In this document: piece by piece, positions 8,408 through 16,204 of the stretch | How positions within the stretch are numbered: the stretch's first letter is position 1 | How the letters are laid out: every line of letters begins with the position of its first letter | NCBI RefSeq assembly: GCF_040819555.1 | Contig: NZ_CP161920.1 | Coordinates: 1,425,001-1,489,000, forward strand | Direction of reading: 5' to 3' | DNA length: 64,000 bases | Source: Nitratireductor sp. GISD-1A_MAKvit | GTDB lineage: Bacteria > Pseudomonadota > Alphaproteobacteria > Rhizobiales > Rhizobiaceae | Notes under the pieces: generated by a model | What the model was told of the DNA's origin: nothing | The model's input: the letters and a program-made list of their open reading frames with translations, nothing else | The model's database searches: none | Made by a program: the position numbers and the translations under genes

Positions 8408-9075
8408 GGTATGCGGATTTCACGCCCTATGATCTGGTGCTGCTTGCGCAGGGTCTGGGCGTCACGGTGGGGCTCTTCACGCTCACCACGCTTGTCGGTC
8501 TGCTGATCGCGGCGCTCTTCACCCTGGTCGACTATTACCGCGTGCCGGTGCTGCGGCAGGTGATTGTGACGGTGAGCGAAGCTCTCAAGAACTCTCCGGT
8601 CCTGGTCCAGCTCTTTCTGGTCTTCTTCGGCCTGCCGGCCTTCTTTCACATCAACATGACGCCGTTTGTGGCGGCATCGCTTACCATCAGCCTGAACACG
8701 GCGGCGTTTGCATTCGTGATCTTCCGCTCTGGCATCGATGCGGTGGAGGCGGAGCAGGTGGCGGCGGCAAAGGTCTATGGGCATTCGCGCTGGCAGATCC
8801 TGCGCTTCGTGCTTCTGCCGCAGGCTGCCGCGTTCTCCATCGGGCCGCTGGTCGGGCTTCTGGTGAACCAGCTTCAGGTCACATCGCTGATCTCGGTCAT
8901 CGGCGTGTTCGATCTCACCAAGATTGGCAACATTCTCAACCTGCGCACGCTTGAGCCATTCATCGTGTGGACCGTGGTGGGGCTCCTCTACTACGCGCTG
9001 GCCAAGCTTCTGGCGAGTGTGGGCGCGCGCATTGAAAAGCGGCTGCGCAGGTCGGTCGTCTGGGAAGGAATCTGA
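8404..9075 (+). CDS. Amino-acid-type ABC transporter permease 2
   Basis: The 223-residue partner permease has the matching signature KNSPVLVQLFLVFFGLP and the EAA loop AAAKVYGHSRWQILRFVLLP. It overlaps permease 1 by 4 bp and ends one base before the ATPase start at 9077, so the three are co-translated. About five membrane helices are visible. As in other PAAT-family importers (HisQM, ArtQM), the two permeases probably pair. Confidence 0.92.
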   Translation: MRYADFTPYDLVLLAQGLGVTVGLFTLTTLVGLLIAALFTLVDYYRVPVLRQVIVTVSEALKNSPVLVQLFLVFFGLPAFFHINMTPFVAASLTISLNTAAFAFVIFRSGIDAVEAEQVAAAKVYGHSRWQILRFVLLPQAAAFSIGPLVGLLVNQLQVTSLISVIGVFDLTKIGNILNLRTLEPFIVWTVVGLLYYALAKLLASVGARIEKRLRRSVVWEGI

Positions 9076-9076
9076 C

Positions 9077-9811
9077 ATGATTGTCATTGAAGACGTCGAA
9101 AAGCGCTTTGGCGAAACGACCGTCCTGAAACGCATCAACCTGACCATCCAGCCGGGCGAGGTGGTGACCATTCTGGGGTCGAGCGGCTCTGGCAAATCGA
9201 CGCTGATCCGCTGCATCAACGGGCTGGAATCCCTGTCGGGTGGTCGCATCACCGTCGATGGCAATGATGTGTCGACCAAGACAGGTCTGGCGGCGGCGCG
9301 CCGCCGCTCGGCGACGGTGTTCCAGCTCTTCAATCTCTATCCGCACATGACGGCGCTGGAGAACATCACGCTGGCGCCGGTCAATGTGTTGAAAAAATCA
9401 CGTGCCGAAGCAGAAAAACGGGCTGCCGAACTCCTGAAGCTTGTAGGGCTCGCCGATTTTGCTCAGGCCTATCCGCAGCGCCTTTCGGGCGGTCAGCGAC
9501 AGCGTGTGGGCATCTGCCGCGCACTGGCAATGGACCCGAATTACCTGCTGCTCGACGAGGTGACGAGTGCGCTGGATCCGGAAATGACGGGTGAGGTGCT
9601 CGACATTCTGGCCGAGCTTGCCCGCGGTGGCACGACGATGCTTTTCGTGACCCACGAGGTTGAATTCGCGCGGCGCATCTCCACCCGCATCGTCTTTCTG
9701 GAAAAGGGCGAACTCATTGTCGACATGCCTACCGAACGTTTCTTTGCAGAGGATGGCGGCTTTGCCGTTCCGCGCATCCGCCAGTTCCTGACCAAGATGA
9801 AGAAAGACTGA
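9077..9811 (+). CDS. Amino-acid-type ABC transporter ATP-binding protein
   Basis: This 244-residue ATPase is of the GlnQ/HisP class. Walker A is GSSGSGKST (residues 34-42), the signature is LSGGQRQRVGICRAL, and the switch His is in FVTHEVEFARRIS. Walker B reads YLLLDEVTSALD, with Val where Pro is usual, as seen in several GlnQ-type proteins. The ATG at 9077 aligns with the family start. It is the third gene of the operon and is followed after 3 bp by the hydrolase gene. Confidence 0.95.
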   Translation: MIVIEDVEKRFGETTVLKRINLTIQPGEVVTILGSSGSGKSTLIRCINGLESLSGGRITVDGNDVSTKTGLAAARRRSATVFQLFNLYPHMTALENITLAPVNVLKKSRAEAEKRAAELLKLVGLADFAQAYPQRLSGGQRQRVGICRALAMDPNYLLLDEVTSALDPEMTGEVLDILAELARGGTTMLFVTHEVEFARRISTRIVFLEKGELIVDMPTERFFAEDGGFAVPRIRQFLTKMKKD

Positions 9812-9814
9812 CGC

Positions 9815-10732
9815 GTGATACTTCTTGCCAATTGCGAAGCCGAAGCCGGGTTTTCTGAATCCATTACCGACCTGAAAAGCGGAAAATCTGCTGTCGATGC
9901 ACTGGTGCGCGGCATCGGCTTTGTGGAGGCGGATCCGAAGGTGCGCAGCGTCGGCTATGGCGGCTGGCCCAACATGCTGGGCGTCATGGAATGCGACGCC
10001 GGCGTGATGGACGGAACGACCCGCGCCGTCGGCACGGTGGCGGCCGTGCCGGGCACGCTGCATGTGGCAGCGCTCGCCTGTGAGGTGATGCGCCGGCTGC
10101 CCCATGTGATGCTGACCGGAGAGGGAGCTCGCAGGTTTGCAGATGAAATCGGTTTCACGACTGACGACATGCTCTACCCGGACAGCAAGCGCGTCTGGTG
10201 GGAGAAGCTCGAAGGCCTCATGACCGAGGAACAGAAGAACGCTTTTCCCGACACGCCGCTGTCAGGCCTTCTGGGCGCGATCACCGACCCGGAACGGGTG
10301 CGCGACACGACCGTTTTCCTGGGCCAGGACCAGACCGGCGGGATCGCAACCGTCACCTCGACCTCGGGCTGGGCGTGGAAATATCCAGGCCGTGTGGGCG
10401 ACAGCCCGATCCCCGGCGCAGGCTTTTACGCCGACAGCCGCTATGGCGCGGCGGCCTGCACGCATACCGGCGAGATGACCATGCGTTCGGCGACGGCGCA
10501 CGCAATCGTGCATGGCATGAAATGCGGCCTGTCTCTCGATGATGCGATCCAGAGCGCCGCCGACGATCTGCTGGCGCTCGACACAGGATTCATCGGCGAA
10601 GTGGTGATCCATGCGCTCGACACGCACGGCAATCACCGTGTCGTCAATCTCCATGGCCAGGGCACCGTTGCCTACTGGTTCTGGGAGCCTTCCATGGCCG
10701 CTCCGGAAAAGCGGCAATCGCAACCGATCTAA
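9815..10732 (+). CDS. Glycosylasparaginase-family Ntn hydrolase (N4-(beta-GlcNAc)-L-asparaginase type)
   Basis: The 305-residue protein aligns in motif order with aspartylglucosaminidase. It has SVGYGGWPN (residues 45-53), DAGVMDG (61-67), the maturation and nucleophile site at Asp164-Thr165, TSTSGWAWKYPGRVGDSPIP and GAGFYADSRYGAAACTHTGE. In this family the chain cuts itself before the threonine, which becomes the N-terminal nucleophile; Thr165 is in place. GRVGDSPIPGAG is closer to glycosylasparaginases than to isoaspartyl peptidases, but substrate cannot be proven from sequence. There is no signal peptide, so it acts in the cytoplasm on imported substrate. It starts with GTG and lies between the transporter ATPase and the binding protein, tying it to this importer. 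Confidence 0.88.
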   Translation: MILLANCEAEAGFSESITDLKSGKSAVDALVRGIGFVEADPKVRSVGYGGWPNMLGVMECDAGVMDGTTRAVGTVAAVPGTLHVAALACEVMRRLPHVMLTGEGARRFADEIGFTTDDMLYPDSKRVWWEKLEGLMTEEQKNAFPDTPLSGLLGAITDPERVRDTTVFLGQDQTGGIATVTSTSGWAWKYPGRVGDSPIPGAGFYADSRYGAAACTHTGEMTMRSATAHAIVHGMKCGLSLDDAIQSAADDLLALDTGFIGEVVIHALDTHGNHRVVNLHGQGTVAYWFWEPSMAAPEKRQSQPI

Positions 10733-10751
10733 TCTGAAAAGGAGGAGTTCA

Positions 10752-11546
10752 ATGAAATCTCTCGTGAAGAAGACCATCGTGGCGCTGGCGGCCTGTGCCG
10801 CGCTCGCCGGACCGGCGGCAGCCGGCATGCTGGATGACATCATCGAGCGCGGCAAGGTGCGCATCGGCGTGTCGCTGGGCGGTGAGCCCATCGGCTTCCG
10901 CGACGACAAGAACAATCCGGTCGGCTACGACGTCGATGTTGCCACCATGCTTGCCGAGAAGATTGGCGTGCCGGTGGAGTTCACCGATGTTTCGGGCGAT
11001 GCGCGCGTTTCGATGCTGGTTTCCGGCCAGCTCGACATCGTGGTGGCAAACACCTCCGCAACTCTGGCGCGCGCCAAGGCGGTAAGTTTCTCGATCCCCT
11101 ACAACCGTGCCGGACTGCGCGTCATTGCGCAGAAGGATGCTGGTATCAAGAGCCTTGCCGATCTCGATGGCAAGCGCGTCGTCGTGGGCCGCGGCACCAC
11201 GGGCGAAGCGTTCCTGAAGCGCGAAGTGCCGGGTGCGGAGCTGGTTTACACGGACACGTTCTCGCCCGATGGCGTTCTGCTTCTGCGCCAGAAGCGCGTT
11301 GATGCCGGCATCGAGGATTCCTCCATGCTCGACTATCTGGCAGCACAGGAAGAAGGTCTGGTCACGGTGCCGGGTCTCTATTCCAACGACCCCATCGGCA
11401 TTGCCGTTGCCAAGGGCGATCCGGATTTCGTGCGCTGGCTCGACATGTTCGTTTCGGACTACATCCAGTCCGGCGCCTATGAGGCGAATTACAAGAAGTG
11501 GTGGGGCGAGGACGCCAACCCGCCGGAGTTGAACCCGCTCTGGTAG
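10752..11546 (+). CDS. Amino-acid-type ABC substrate-binding protein
   Basis: This is a 264-residue SBP_bac_3 protein with a clear signal peptide (residues 1 to about 24, ending PAAAG). The mature start, DDIIERGKVRIGVSLGGEPIGF, and the DVDVATMLAEKIG segment are typical of HisJ/GlnH-type proteins. GGAGGAG lies 5 nt before the ATG at 10752. It captures the substrate in the periplasm for the importer encoded at 7733-9811. A strong hairpin follows ten bases after the stop. Confidence 0.94.
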   Translation: MKSLVKKTIVALAACAALAGPAAAGMLDDIIERGKVRIGVSLGGEPIGFRDDKNNPVGYDVDVATMLAEKIGVPVEFTDVSGDARVSMLVSGQLDIVVANTSATLARAKAVSFSIPYNRAGLRVIAQKDAGIKSLADLDGKRVVVGRGTTGEAFLKREVPGAELVYTDTFSPDGVLLLRQKRVDAGIEDSSMLDYLAAQEEGLVTVPGLYSNDPIGIAVAKGDPDFVRWLDMFVSDYIQSGAYEANYKKWWGEDANPPELNPLW

Positions 11547-11555
11547 ACCAGATTG

Positions 11556-11583
11556 GCCCGCTGGCGGAATATCGCCGGCGGGC
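11556..11583 (+). terminator. Hairpin terminator between convergent genes
   Basis: An 11-bp stem (GCCCGCTGGCG / CGCCGGCGGGC, one G-T pair) with a 6-nt loop lies 10 nt after the binding-protein stop. It is followed by a T-containing tract (ATTCTCATT). It also lies just past the stop of the convergent LacI gene, so it may serve both. Confidence 0.65.
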
Positions 11584-11609
11584 ATTCTCATTGACCGTAT
11601 GTCAGCGTG

Positions 11610-12611
11610 TCAGCCGGTGCTGCGCTCGACGAAACGGGTGCGCAGTTCATGCACTTCCGGATGGTCGCGATAGCCGGCAGGATCCTTTAGAAACATCGAA
11701 ATTCCATGGATCAGATCTGCCTTGTCAAAGCCGATCGAGGATATGTCGAAGGCGTTGAAATTGGCGTTCACCACGGCATCGAACCCGTAGAGACGATAAT
11801 CGCGCGGGGGCACAAGGTCGCGCGCCCTCAAGCCGTCCATCACGCCCATGGCCATGGCGTCAGAGGTGCAGAAAACGGCATCGGGAAGGCTGGTGCCTTC
11901 GATGCCGCCGGCAAGGGCAAGCCCCGACGCGTAAGAATAATCGCCCTGCAATTCAAGAACGAGTGCAAGGCCCGCCTCGGCACAGATGTCGCGATAGGCC
12001 TGGATGCGGGCCTGCTCGATGAGCGAGGTCTGTCGACCGGCGATCAGAGCGCCGGTTTTCGCTCCGCGTTCAATAGCGCGTGTCACGGCCTCGCGGATGC
12101 CCGCCGCCTCGTCGATCGTTATGTGGGCGGATTTGGCGTCGAAACGGCCGTTGAGCATCAGGACATTATCGCTGTGGAAAAGCGTGCGCACGCCCTCGGC
12201 ATCCGCAAAGTCGGAAAAGACGAGCGCAGCGTGAACATGAAACGCCGCGCTGTTGCGCAGAAAATCCTCGATCTTCTCGGTGTTGCCGACACGAATGATA
12301 ACAGCCTGTTTGCCGAGCGCCTGGATGGCTTCAAGCAGCGGGTCGAACAGATCGAGATCGGACAGATCCGTGATGTGGTTGACGATAACCGCGACCATGT
12401 CGAGCGAATTGGTGGCCAGGCCGCGCGCCAGTGGATTCTGGTTGTAGCCAAGCTCCGCGGCCGCCTTCAGGACGCGCTCCCGCTTCTCGCGCGAGACCGG
12501 GCGGCGTTCGGGCGAAAGCGCGCGGGACACAATCGCCGGCGCCACACCCGCCCGTTTGGCGACATCGGCAATCGTTGGCCGTTTGGGTCGCACGGGCTTG
12601 TCTTCGGGCAT
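11610..12611 (-). CDS. LacI/GalR-family transcriptional regulator
   Basis: The 333-residue protein has an N-terminal LacI helix-turn-helix (PTIADVAKRAGVAPAIVSRAL, about residues 12-32), a hinge helix (NPLARGLATNSLDMVAVIV) and a periplasmic-binding-like effector domain. The C-terminus contains the conserved PRDYRLYGFDAV and DKADLIHGISMFL stretches. It is transcribed against the operon and diverges from the ROK gene with about 70 bp between starts. The palindrome at 7697-7710 fits its family's operator type. A sugar or sugar phosphate from the imported compound is the likely inducer. Confidence 0.93.
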   Translation of the reverse strand: MPEDKPVRPKRPTIADVAKRAGVAPAIVSRALSPERRPVSREKRERVLKAAAELGYNQNPLARGLATNSLDMVAVIVNHITDLSDLDLFDPLLEAIQALGKQAVIIRVGNTEKIEDFLRNSAAFHVHAALVFSDFADAEGVRTLFHSDNVLMLNGRFDAKSAHITIDEAAGIREAVTRAIERGAKTGALIAGRQTSLIEQARIQAYRDICAEAGLALVLELQGDYSYASGLALAGGIEGTSLPDAVFCTSDAMAMGVMDGLRARDLVPPRDYRLYGFDAVVNANFNAFDISSIGFDKADLIHGISMFLKDPAGYRDHPEVHELRTRFVERSTG

Positions 12612-12681
12612 GGAATTTTCCGGTTGTATTGCAATGTTCGGGGCTTCGCGGCCTTATGCCATCAAACACGAAAGAATTGAA

Positions 12682-13584
12682 ATGATATGTTGTTTTGACA
12701 TCGGCGGGTCCAAGGCCGTCGTTGCCGACATGGGATCGGACAACAGGCCCGTCATCCGTGGCAGGCAGGCAACGCCGGCGCGCGACTACGACGCGTTCCG
12801 CGAGATGATCGGCGCAATGGCAGGGCCGGGCGATGCGCCAGTCGGTATTTCGATAGCGGCGGTCATCGACCCGTCTACGGGGCTCGCTCGCAGCGCCAAC
12901 ATCCCCTGCATTACCGGCCGAAATGTCGCAAGCGACCTGAGCGCAGATCTGGGGCGTCCGGTTCATGTCATGAATGATGCCAACGCCTTCGCTCTTGCCG
13001 AGGCGCAGATGGGGGCAGGCGTCGGGCATCGGCAGGTGCTTGCCGCGATCATCGGGACCGGGATCGGTGGTGCGGTGGTGCTTGATGGCCGGGTGATGAC
13101 GGGTGCCACCGGCAATGCCGGCGAATGGGGCCATGGGCCAGCCAGCGCCATGCGCACCGGGACCATTCTCCCGGCTATCGAATGCGGCTGCGGTCAGGTC
13201 GGCTGTGTCGATACGCTGGGAGCGGCGCGTGGCATAGAGCGGCTTCACGACTACCTTCATGGCGTCGATGGTGACAGTTTTGGGATCCTGGCGGCATGGC
13301 GGTCCGGCGAGGAGAGGGCGACCCGAACGGTGGACGTGTTTCTTGACATTGTGGGCGGGGCTCTGGCCAACACCGTCAACCTGGTCGATCCCTCCATCAT
13401 CCCGATCAGCGGGGGGCTGGCGCAGGATGAAACCCTGATGAGCGCACTCGATGTCGAAGTGCGTCAGCGCTGTCTCATCGAGCGCGGCGAACGTCTGCTT
13501 GTCCCGGTCAGGGGCGGGGCCGAAAAGGCGCTGGTGGGCGCTGCAATCTTTGCAAGAGAGGAACACAATGCGGGCAACGCTTGA
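12682..13584 (+). CDS. ROK-family sugar kinase
   Basis: The 300-residue product has the complete ROK kinase pattern: DIGGSK (residues 6-11), catalytic Asp99 in MNDANAF, GTGIGG (125-130), His151 in GEWGHGP and the zinc motif with Cys168, Cys170 and Cys175 (CGCGQVGCVDTLG). There is no DNA-binding domain, so it is a kinase and not a NagC-type repressor. The ATG at 12682 starts directly at the phosphate-binding strand. Given the glycosylasparaginase-like enzyme in the cluster, N-acetylglucosamine or another amino sugar is the favoured substrate. It overlaps cutC by 17 bp. Confidence 0.9.
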   Translation: MICCFDIGGSKAVVADMGSDNRPVIRGRQATPARDYDAFREMIGAMAGPGDAPVGISIAAVIDPSTGLARSANIPCITGRNVASDLSADLGRPVHVMNDANAFALAEAQMGAGVGHRQVLAAIIGTGIGGAVVLDGRVMTGATGNAGEWGHGPASAMRTGTILPAIECGCGQVGCVDTLGAARGIERLHDYLHGVDGDSFGILAAWRSGEERATRTVDVFLDIVGGALANTVNLVDPSIIPISGGLAQDETLMSALDVEVRQRCLIERGERLLVPVRGGAEKALVGAAIFAREEHNAGNA

Positions 13585-14323
13585 AGTTTGCGTGGACACG
13601 CTTGAAGGCTTGATGGCCTGTGTCGAGGGCGGGGCGGACCGGATTGAACTCTGCTCGGCGCTGCCGCTTGGCGGACTGACGCCGTCACATGGTCTGATGC
13701 GGGCGGCGGCGGAATGCGGGGTCCCCGCCTACGCGATGATCCGGCCGCGTCAGGGCGATTTCTGTTTCAGCGAGCGTGAGATTGGCGTGATGCTGGACGA
13801 TATCGCAGCGGCTCGAGAAGCGGGGCTCGCCGGTGTGGTTCTGGGTGCTGCATCGCCCCAGGGCACGCTCGATGAGGTGTCACTTGCGGCTCTTTGCGCA
13901 GCAAGTGATGGCATGGGGCGCACGCTGCATCGCGTTATCGATACGGTCGATGACCGGTTGGCGGCAGTCGAGACCGCGATTTCTCTCGGCTTTGAGCGAA
14001 TTCTGACCTCGGGCGGGGCTTTGACGGTCATCGAGGGCGTCACAGAGCTTGGGCTGATGCAGCGACATGCCCGGGGCCGAATTGAAATCATGGCGGGGTC
14101 TGGCGTTTCGATGGACAATGTGGCGGATATTGCCAGAGCGACCGGGATCTGGTCGTTTCACGCGTCTTGCAGCGAAGCTCGCCAGACCGATTCTGCCCTT
14201 AGTGCGTTCGGTTTCACCACCCAGTTCGAGCGCAAGACCTCCGCGCAGCTTGTGCGCAGTTTGAAGATCGTGCTTGATGAGATCACCGTGCCAAGCTCTC
14301 GCATTGCGGATGCAGGGGCATGA
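13568..14323 (+). CDS. cutC: CutC-family TIM-barrel protein
   Basis: The 251-residue protein shows the CutC hallmarks: LEVCVDTLEGLMACVEGGAD (residues 5-24), RIELCSALPLGGLTPSHGLM, AMIRPRQGDF, LTSGGALTVIEG and IMAGSGVSMDNV. The family is annotated as copper homeostasis, but the fold is a TIM barrel and the evidence for direct copper binding is weak. Here it overlaps a sugar kinase gene by 17 bp inside a catabolic cluster, which suits a metabolic role better. The family name is firm; the function is open. Confidence 0.92.
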   Translation: MRATLEVCVDTLEGLMACVEGGADRIELCSALPLGGLTPSHGLMRAAAECGVPAYAMIRPRQGDFCFSEREIGVMLDDIAAAREAGLAGVVLGAASPQGTLDEVSLAALCAASDGMGRTLHRVIDTVDDRLAAVETAISLGFERILTSGGALTVIEGVTELGLMQRHARGRIEIMAGSGVSMDNVADIARATGIWSFHASCSEARQTDSALSAFGFTTQFERKTSAQLVRSLKIVLDEITVPSSRIADAGA

Positions 14324-14360
14324 AGCGGCGGGAGGCGCTGTACCGGTTGTTGGGCGCCCC

Positions 14361-15695
14361 TCAGCCGTTGGGGTGGGCGGGGACGTTTCCCGGCCACTGC
14401 CGATGAAGGTCATCAATCACGTAAACATGTGTGTGACGACGATCTCCGTCGGCATCCTGCAGGTGTGGATGGTCGGCGGGAAGATCGTCATGAACGTGTT
14501 CCAGTCCCCCGGGATCGCCGGATGGCCAGACTGCAAAGGCTAAGGCAATCGCCGCAGCAGCGAGGGAAGCGAGCAGGACGGCCGCTACGGGAAGACCGAG
14601 TGTCGCGCCGGCCCAGCCGGCAAGTGGATAGGCGATCAGCCAGCCGGCATGGGACAGTGCGAACTGAGCTGCAAACAGCGCCGGGCGATCTTCGGAGTTT
14701 GCAGAGCGTTTGAGAAGTCGTCCAGCCGGGGTCTGTGCCGTGGAAAAGCCTGCTCCAATCAAAAACCACAAGGGCAACAGCCAGCCATAACCTGGTAGCA
14801 CCGACGCGCTCAGCGTACCGATTGTCAGAAGGGATGCTCCGGCGAGCATTGCACTGCGGTCGGAGACCTTCTCGAGCAGGCCCGGCAATGCAAGAGCCGC
14901 CGTCATCGAGCCAGCGCCGAACGCAGCCAGAGCGAATGCGGTCGCCCGGTTGTCGAGGCCAAAGACACCCTGAACGTAAACCACGGTGTTGACGATGACG
15001 AGTGCTCCCGCTGCAGACACGGCCAGGTTGATCGCGAGGAGGCCACGCAGTCGCGGGGTCGCGAGGTAGATGCGTATGCCTCGCGTGGTGCGCTCATAAA
15101 GCCCGCGACGGCGCGACGTTTTGGGGCTGTGGAGAACGACGCCTGAAACAAGGGCTGCTGAGACAAGAAACCCCAAAACTGTTCCTGCAAAGAGATTGTG
15201 GAATGCCATGAAGGCAAGCATCACGGTCGCCAGAACGGGGCTTGCGACACTTTCCAGATCATATGCCAGGCGGGAAAGGGAAAGCGCGCGGGTGTAGTCT
15301 TTTTCGACTGGCAGTATGTCGGGAATGGTGGCTTGAAAGATGGGGGTGAAGGCCGCGGATGCTGACTGCAGCACGAAGATCAGAAGGTAGATCTGCCAGA
15401 CTTCCGTGACGAAGGGTAGAAACGCAGCAACACCCGCCCGAACCAGATCAAGCGCAACCAGAACGTTGCGGCGAGGCAGCTGGTCCGACAACGCGGATGC
15501 GATGGGGGCCACCCCGACATAGGCGAGCATTTTGATGGCGAGGGCCGTGCCAAGAACTGCGCCGGCGCTCTCCCCGGCCAGTTCGAAAGCCAGGAGACCA
15601 AGCGCGACGGTGGCAAGCCCGGTGCCGACCAAGGCGATGATCTGGGCCAGAAAAAGGTGCCGATAGGTGCGGTTTTTCAACAGCGAAAGCATCAC
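14361..15695 (-). CDS. MFS exporter with His-rich cytoplasmic tail (probable Ni/Co or other metal efflux)
   Basis: The 444-residue protein has about 12 membrane helices typical of MFS drug/metal exporters. The last ~46 residues form a polar tail with eight histidines, several as HxH or HPH (EHVHDDLP, ADHPHLQ, RRHTHVYV). His-rich tails of this kind occur in nickel exporters such as NreB and NrsD. The start overlaps the stop of the upstream CsoR/RcnR-type gene by 4 bp, so sensor and exporter form one operon. The metal is inferred from family and context, not shown. Confidence 0.85.
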   Translation of the reverse strand: MMLSLLKNRTYRHLFLAQIIALVGTGLATVALGLLAFELAGESAGAVLGTALAIKMLAYVGVAPIASALSDQLPRRNVLVALDLVRAGVAAFLPFVTEVWQIYLLIFVLQSASAAFTPIFQATIPDILPVEKDYTRALSLSRLAYDLESVASPVLATVMLAFMAFHNLFAGTVLGFLVSAALVSGVVLHSPKTSRRRGLYERTTRGIRIYLATPRLRGLLAINLAVSAAGALVIVNTVVYVQGVFGLDNRATAFALAAFGAGSMTAALALPGLLEKVSDRSAMLAGASLLTIGTLSASVLPGYGWLLPLWFLIGAGFSTAQTPAGRLLKRSANSEDRPALFAAQFALSHAGWLIAYPLAGWAGATLGLPVAAVLLASLAAAAIALAFAVWPSGDPGGLEHVHDDLPADHPHLQDADGDRRHTHVYVIDDLHRQWPGNVPAHPNG

Positions 15696-15973
15696 AGATA
15701 CTTCGCGATCTCTTTGAACTCATCCACGGACCGACGCTGCTGGCGGTCCAGAGGTCCTGAAACACCTTCAAGGCAGTGATCGAGATGATCGTGGATCAGG
15801 GTCCTCTTGGCCTGCGCTATCGCCTTCTCCACAGCGTGCAGCTGTTGCGCAATTTCGAGGCAGGGACGGCCTGACTCGATCATGTCCACCACGCCTCGCA
15901 AATGGCCTTCAGCGCGCTTCAGGCGTTTGACGATCTGCGGGTGAGATGCGTGATTGAGTTCGGTATCGTTCAT
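15692..15973 (-). CDS. CsoR/RcnR-family metal-sensing repressor (DmeR-like)
   Basis: This 93-residue protein spans the whole DUF156 fold: VKRLKRAEGHLRGVVDMIE, then RPCLEIAQQLHAVEKAI and LIHDHLDHCLEG. The metal positions by family spacing are Cys38, His63 and Cys67, with His61, His66 and N-terminal His8/His11 also nearby. Cys-His-Cys is the CsoR pattern and RcnR has His at the third site, while the N-terminal histidines and the overall text resemble rhizobial DmeR, which senses Ni/Co. The metal therefore stays ambiguous. It should bind the inverted repeat that overlaps its own leader. Confidence 0.9.
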   Translation of the reverse strand: MNDTELNHASHPQIVKRLKRAEGHLRGVVDMIESGRPCLEIAQQLHAVEKAIAQAKRTLIHDHLDHCLEGVSGPLDRQQRRSVDEFKEIAKYL

Positions 15974-15982
15974 GTCCTATAC

Positions 15983-16001
15983 TATCCTCCTGCAGAGGAT
16001 A
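15983..16001 (-). promoter_or_regulatory. Inverted repeat, probable operator of the CsoR/RcnR-type repressor
   Basis: TATCCTC and GAGGATA form a perfect 7-bp inverted repeat around five bases (CTGCA). It lies 10-28 nt before the repressor's ATG. A GC-rich core flanked by AT steps is usual for operators of this family. Confidence 0.55.
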
Positions 16002-16117
16002 TAGCAATTCGTTGCTCTGCTGAACATGAATGCGATGCTGGCCCGACGTCGATCAGGCGTTGAAGATTTCGTCAACCTGTCATCAGCCGATGCAGGAGAA
16101 ACTCAGAAGGTTGATTG

Positions 16118-16140
16118 CGTCTCCCCCATTTGAGGGACGG
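16118..16140 (+). promoter_or_regulatory. CCCC-N6-GGG dyad upstream of the secreted-protein operon
   Basis: The segment TGCGTC followed by TCCCCCATTTGAGGGA is a partial dyad, about 65 nt before the start at 16205. A very similar segment (TGCGTC, CCCCAAATGAGGGG) occurs at 24031-24053. No regulator is proven; the LuxR-type protein encoded at 20332-22149 is a candidate. Confidence 0.4.
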
Positions 16141-16204
16141 CATCCGGTTCGGGCCGATGTAACTGCGGGAGACTCATCGATGTTACGGATGGAGAACCCG
16201 CCAG

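Noticed and set aside
12331..13599. A 422-codon open frame on the minus strand
   Set aside because: It covers the ROK kinase and the start of the LacI gene; both have clear family motifs, so this is a shadow caused by high GC.
15692..15973. Calling the sensor a copper-specific CsoR
   Set aside because: The Cys-His-Cys spacing allows it, but extra histidines and the His-tailed MFS partner point as much to Ni/Co; the metal is left open.
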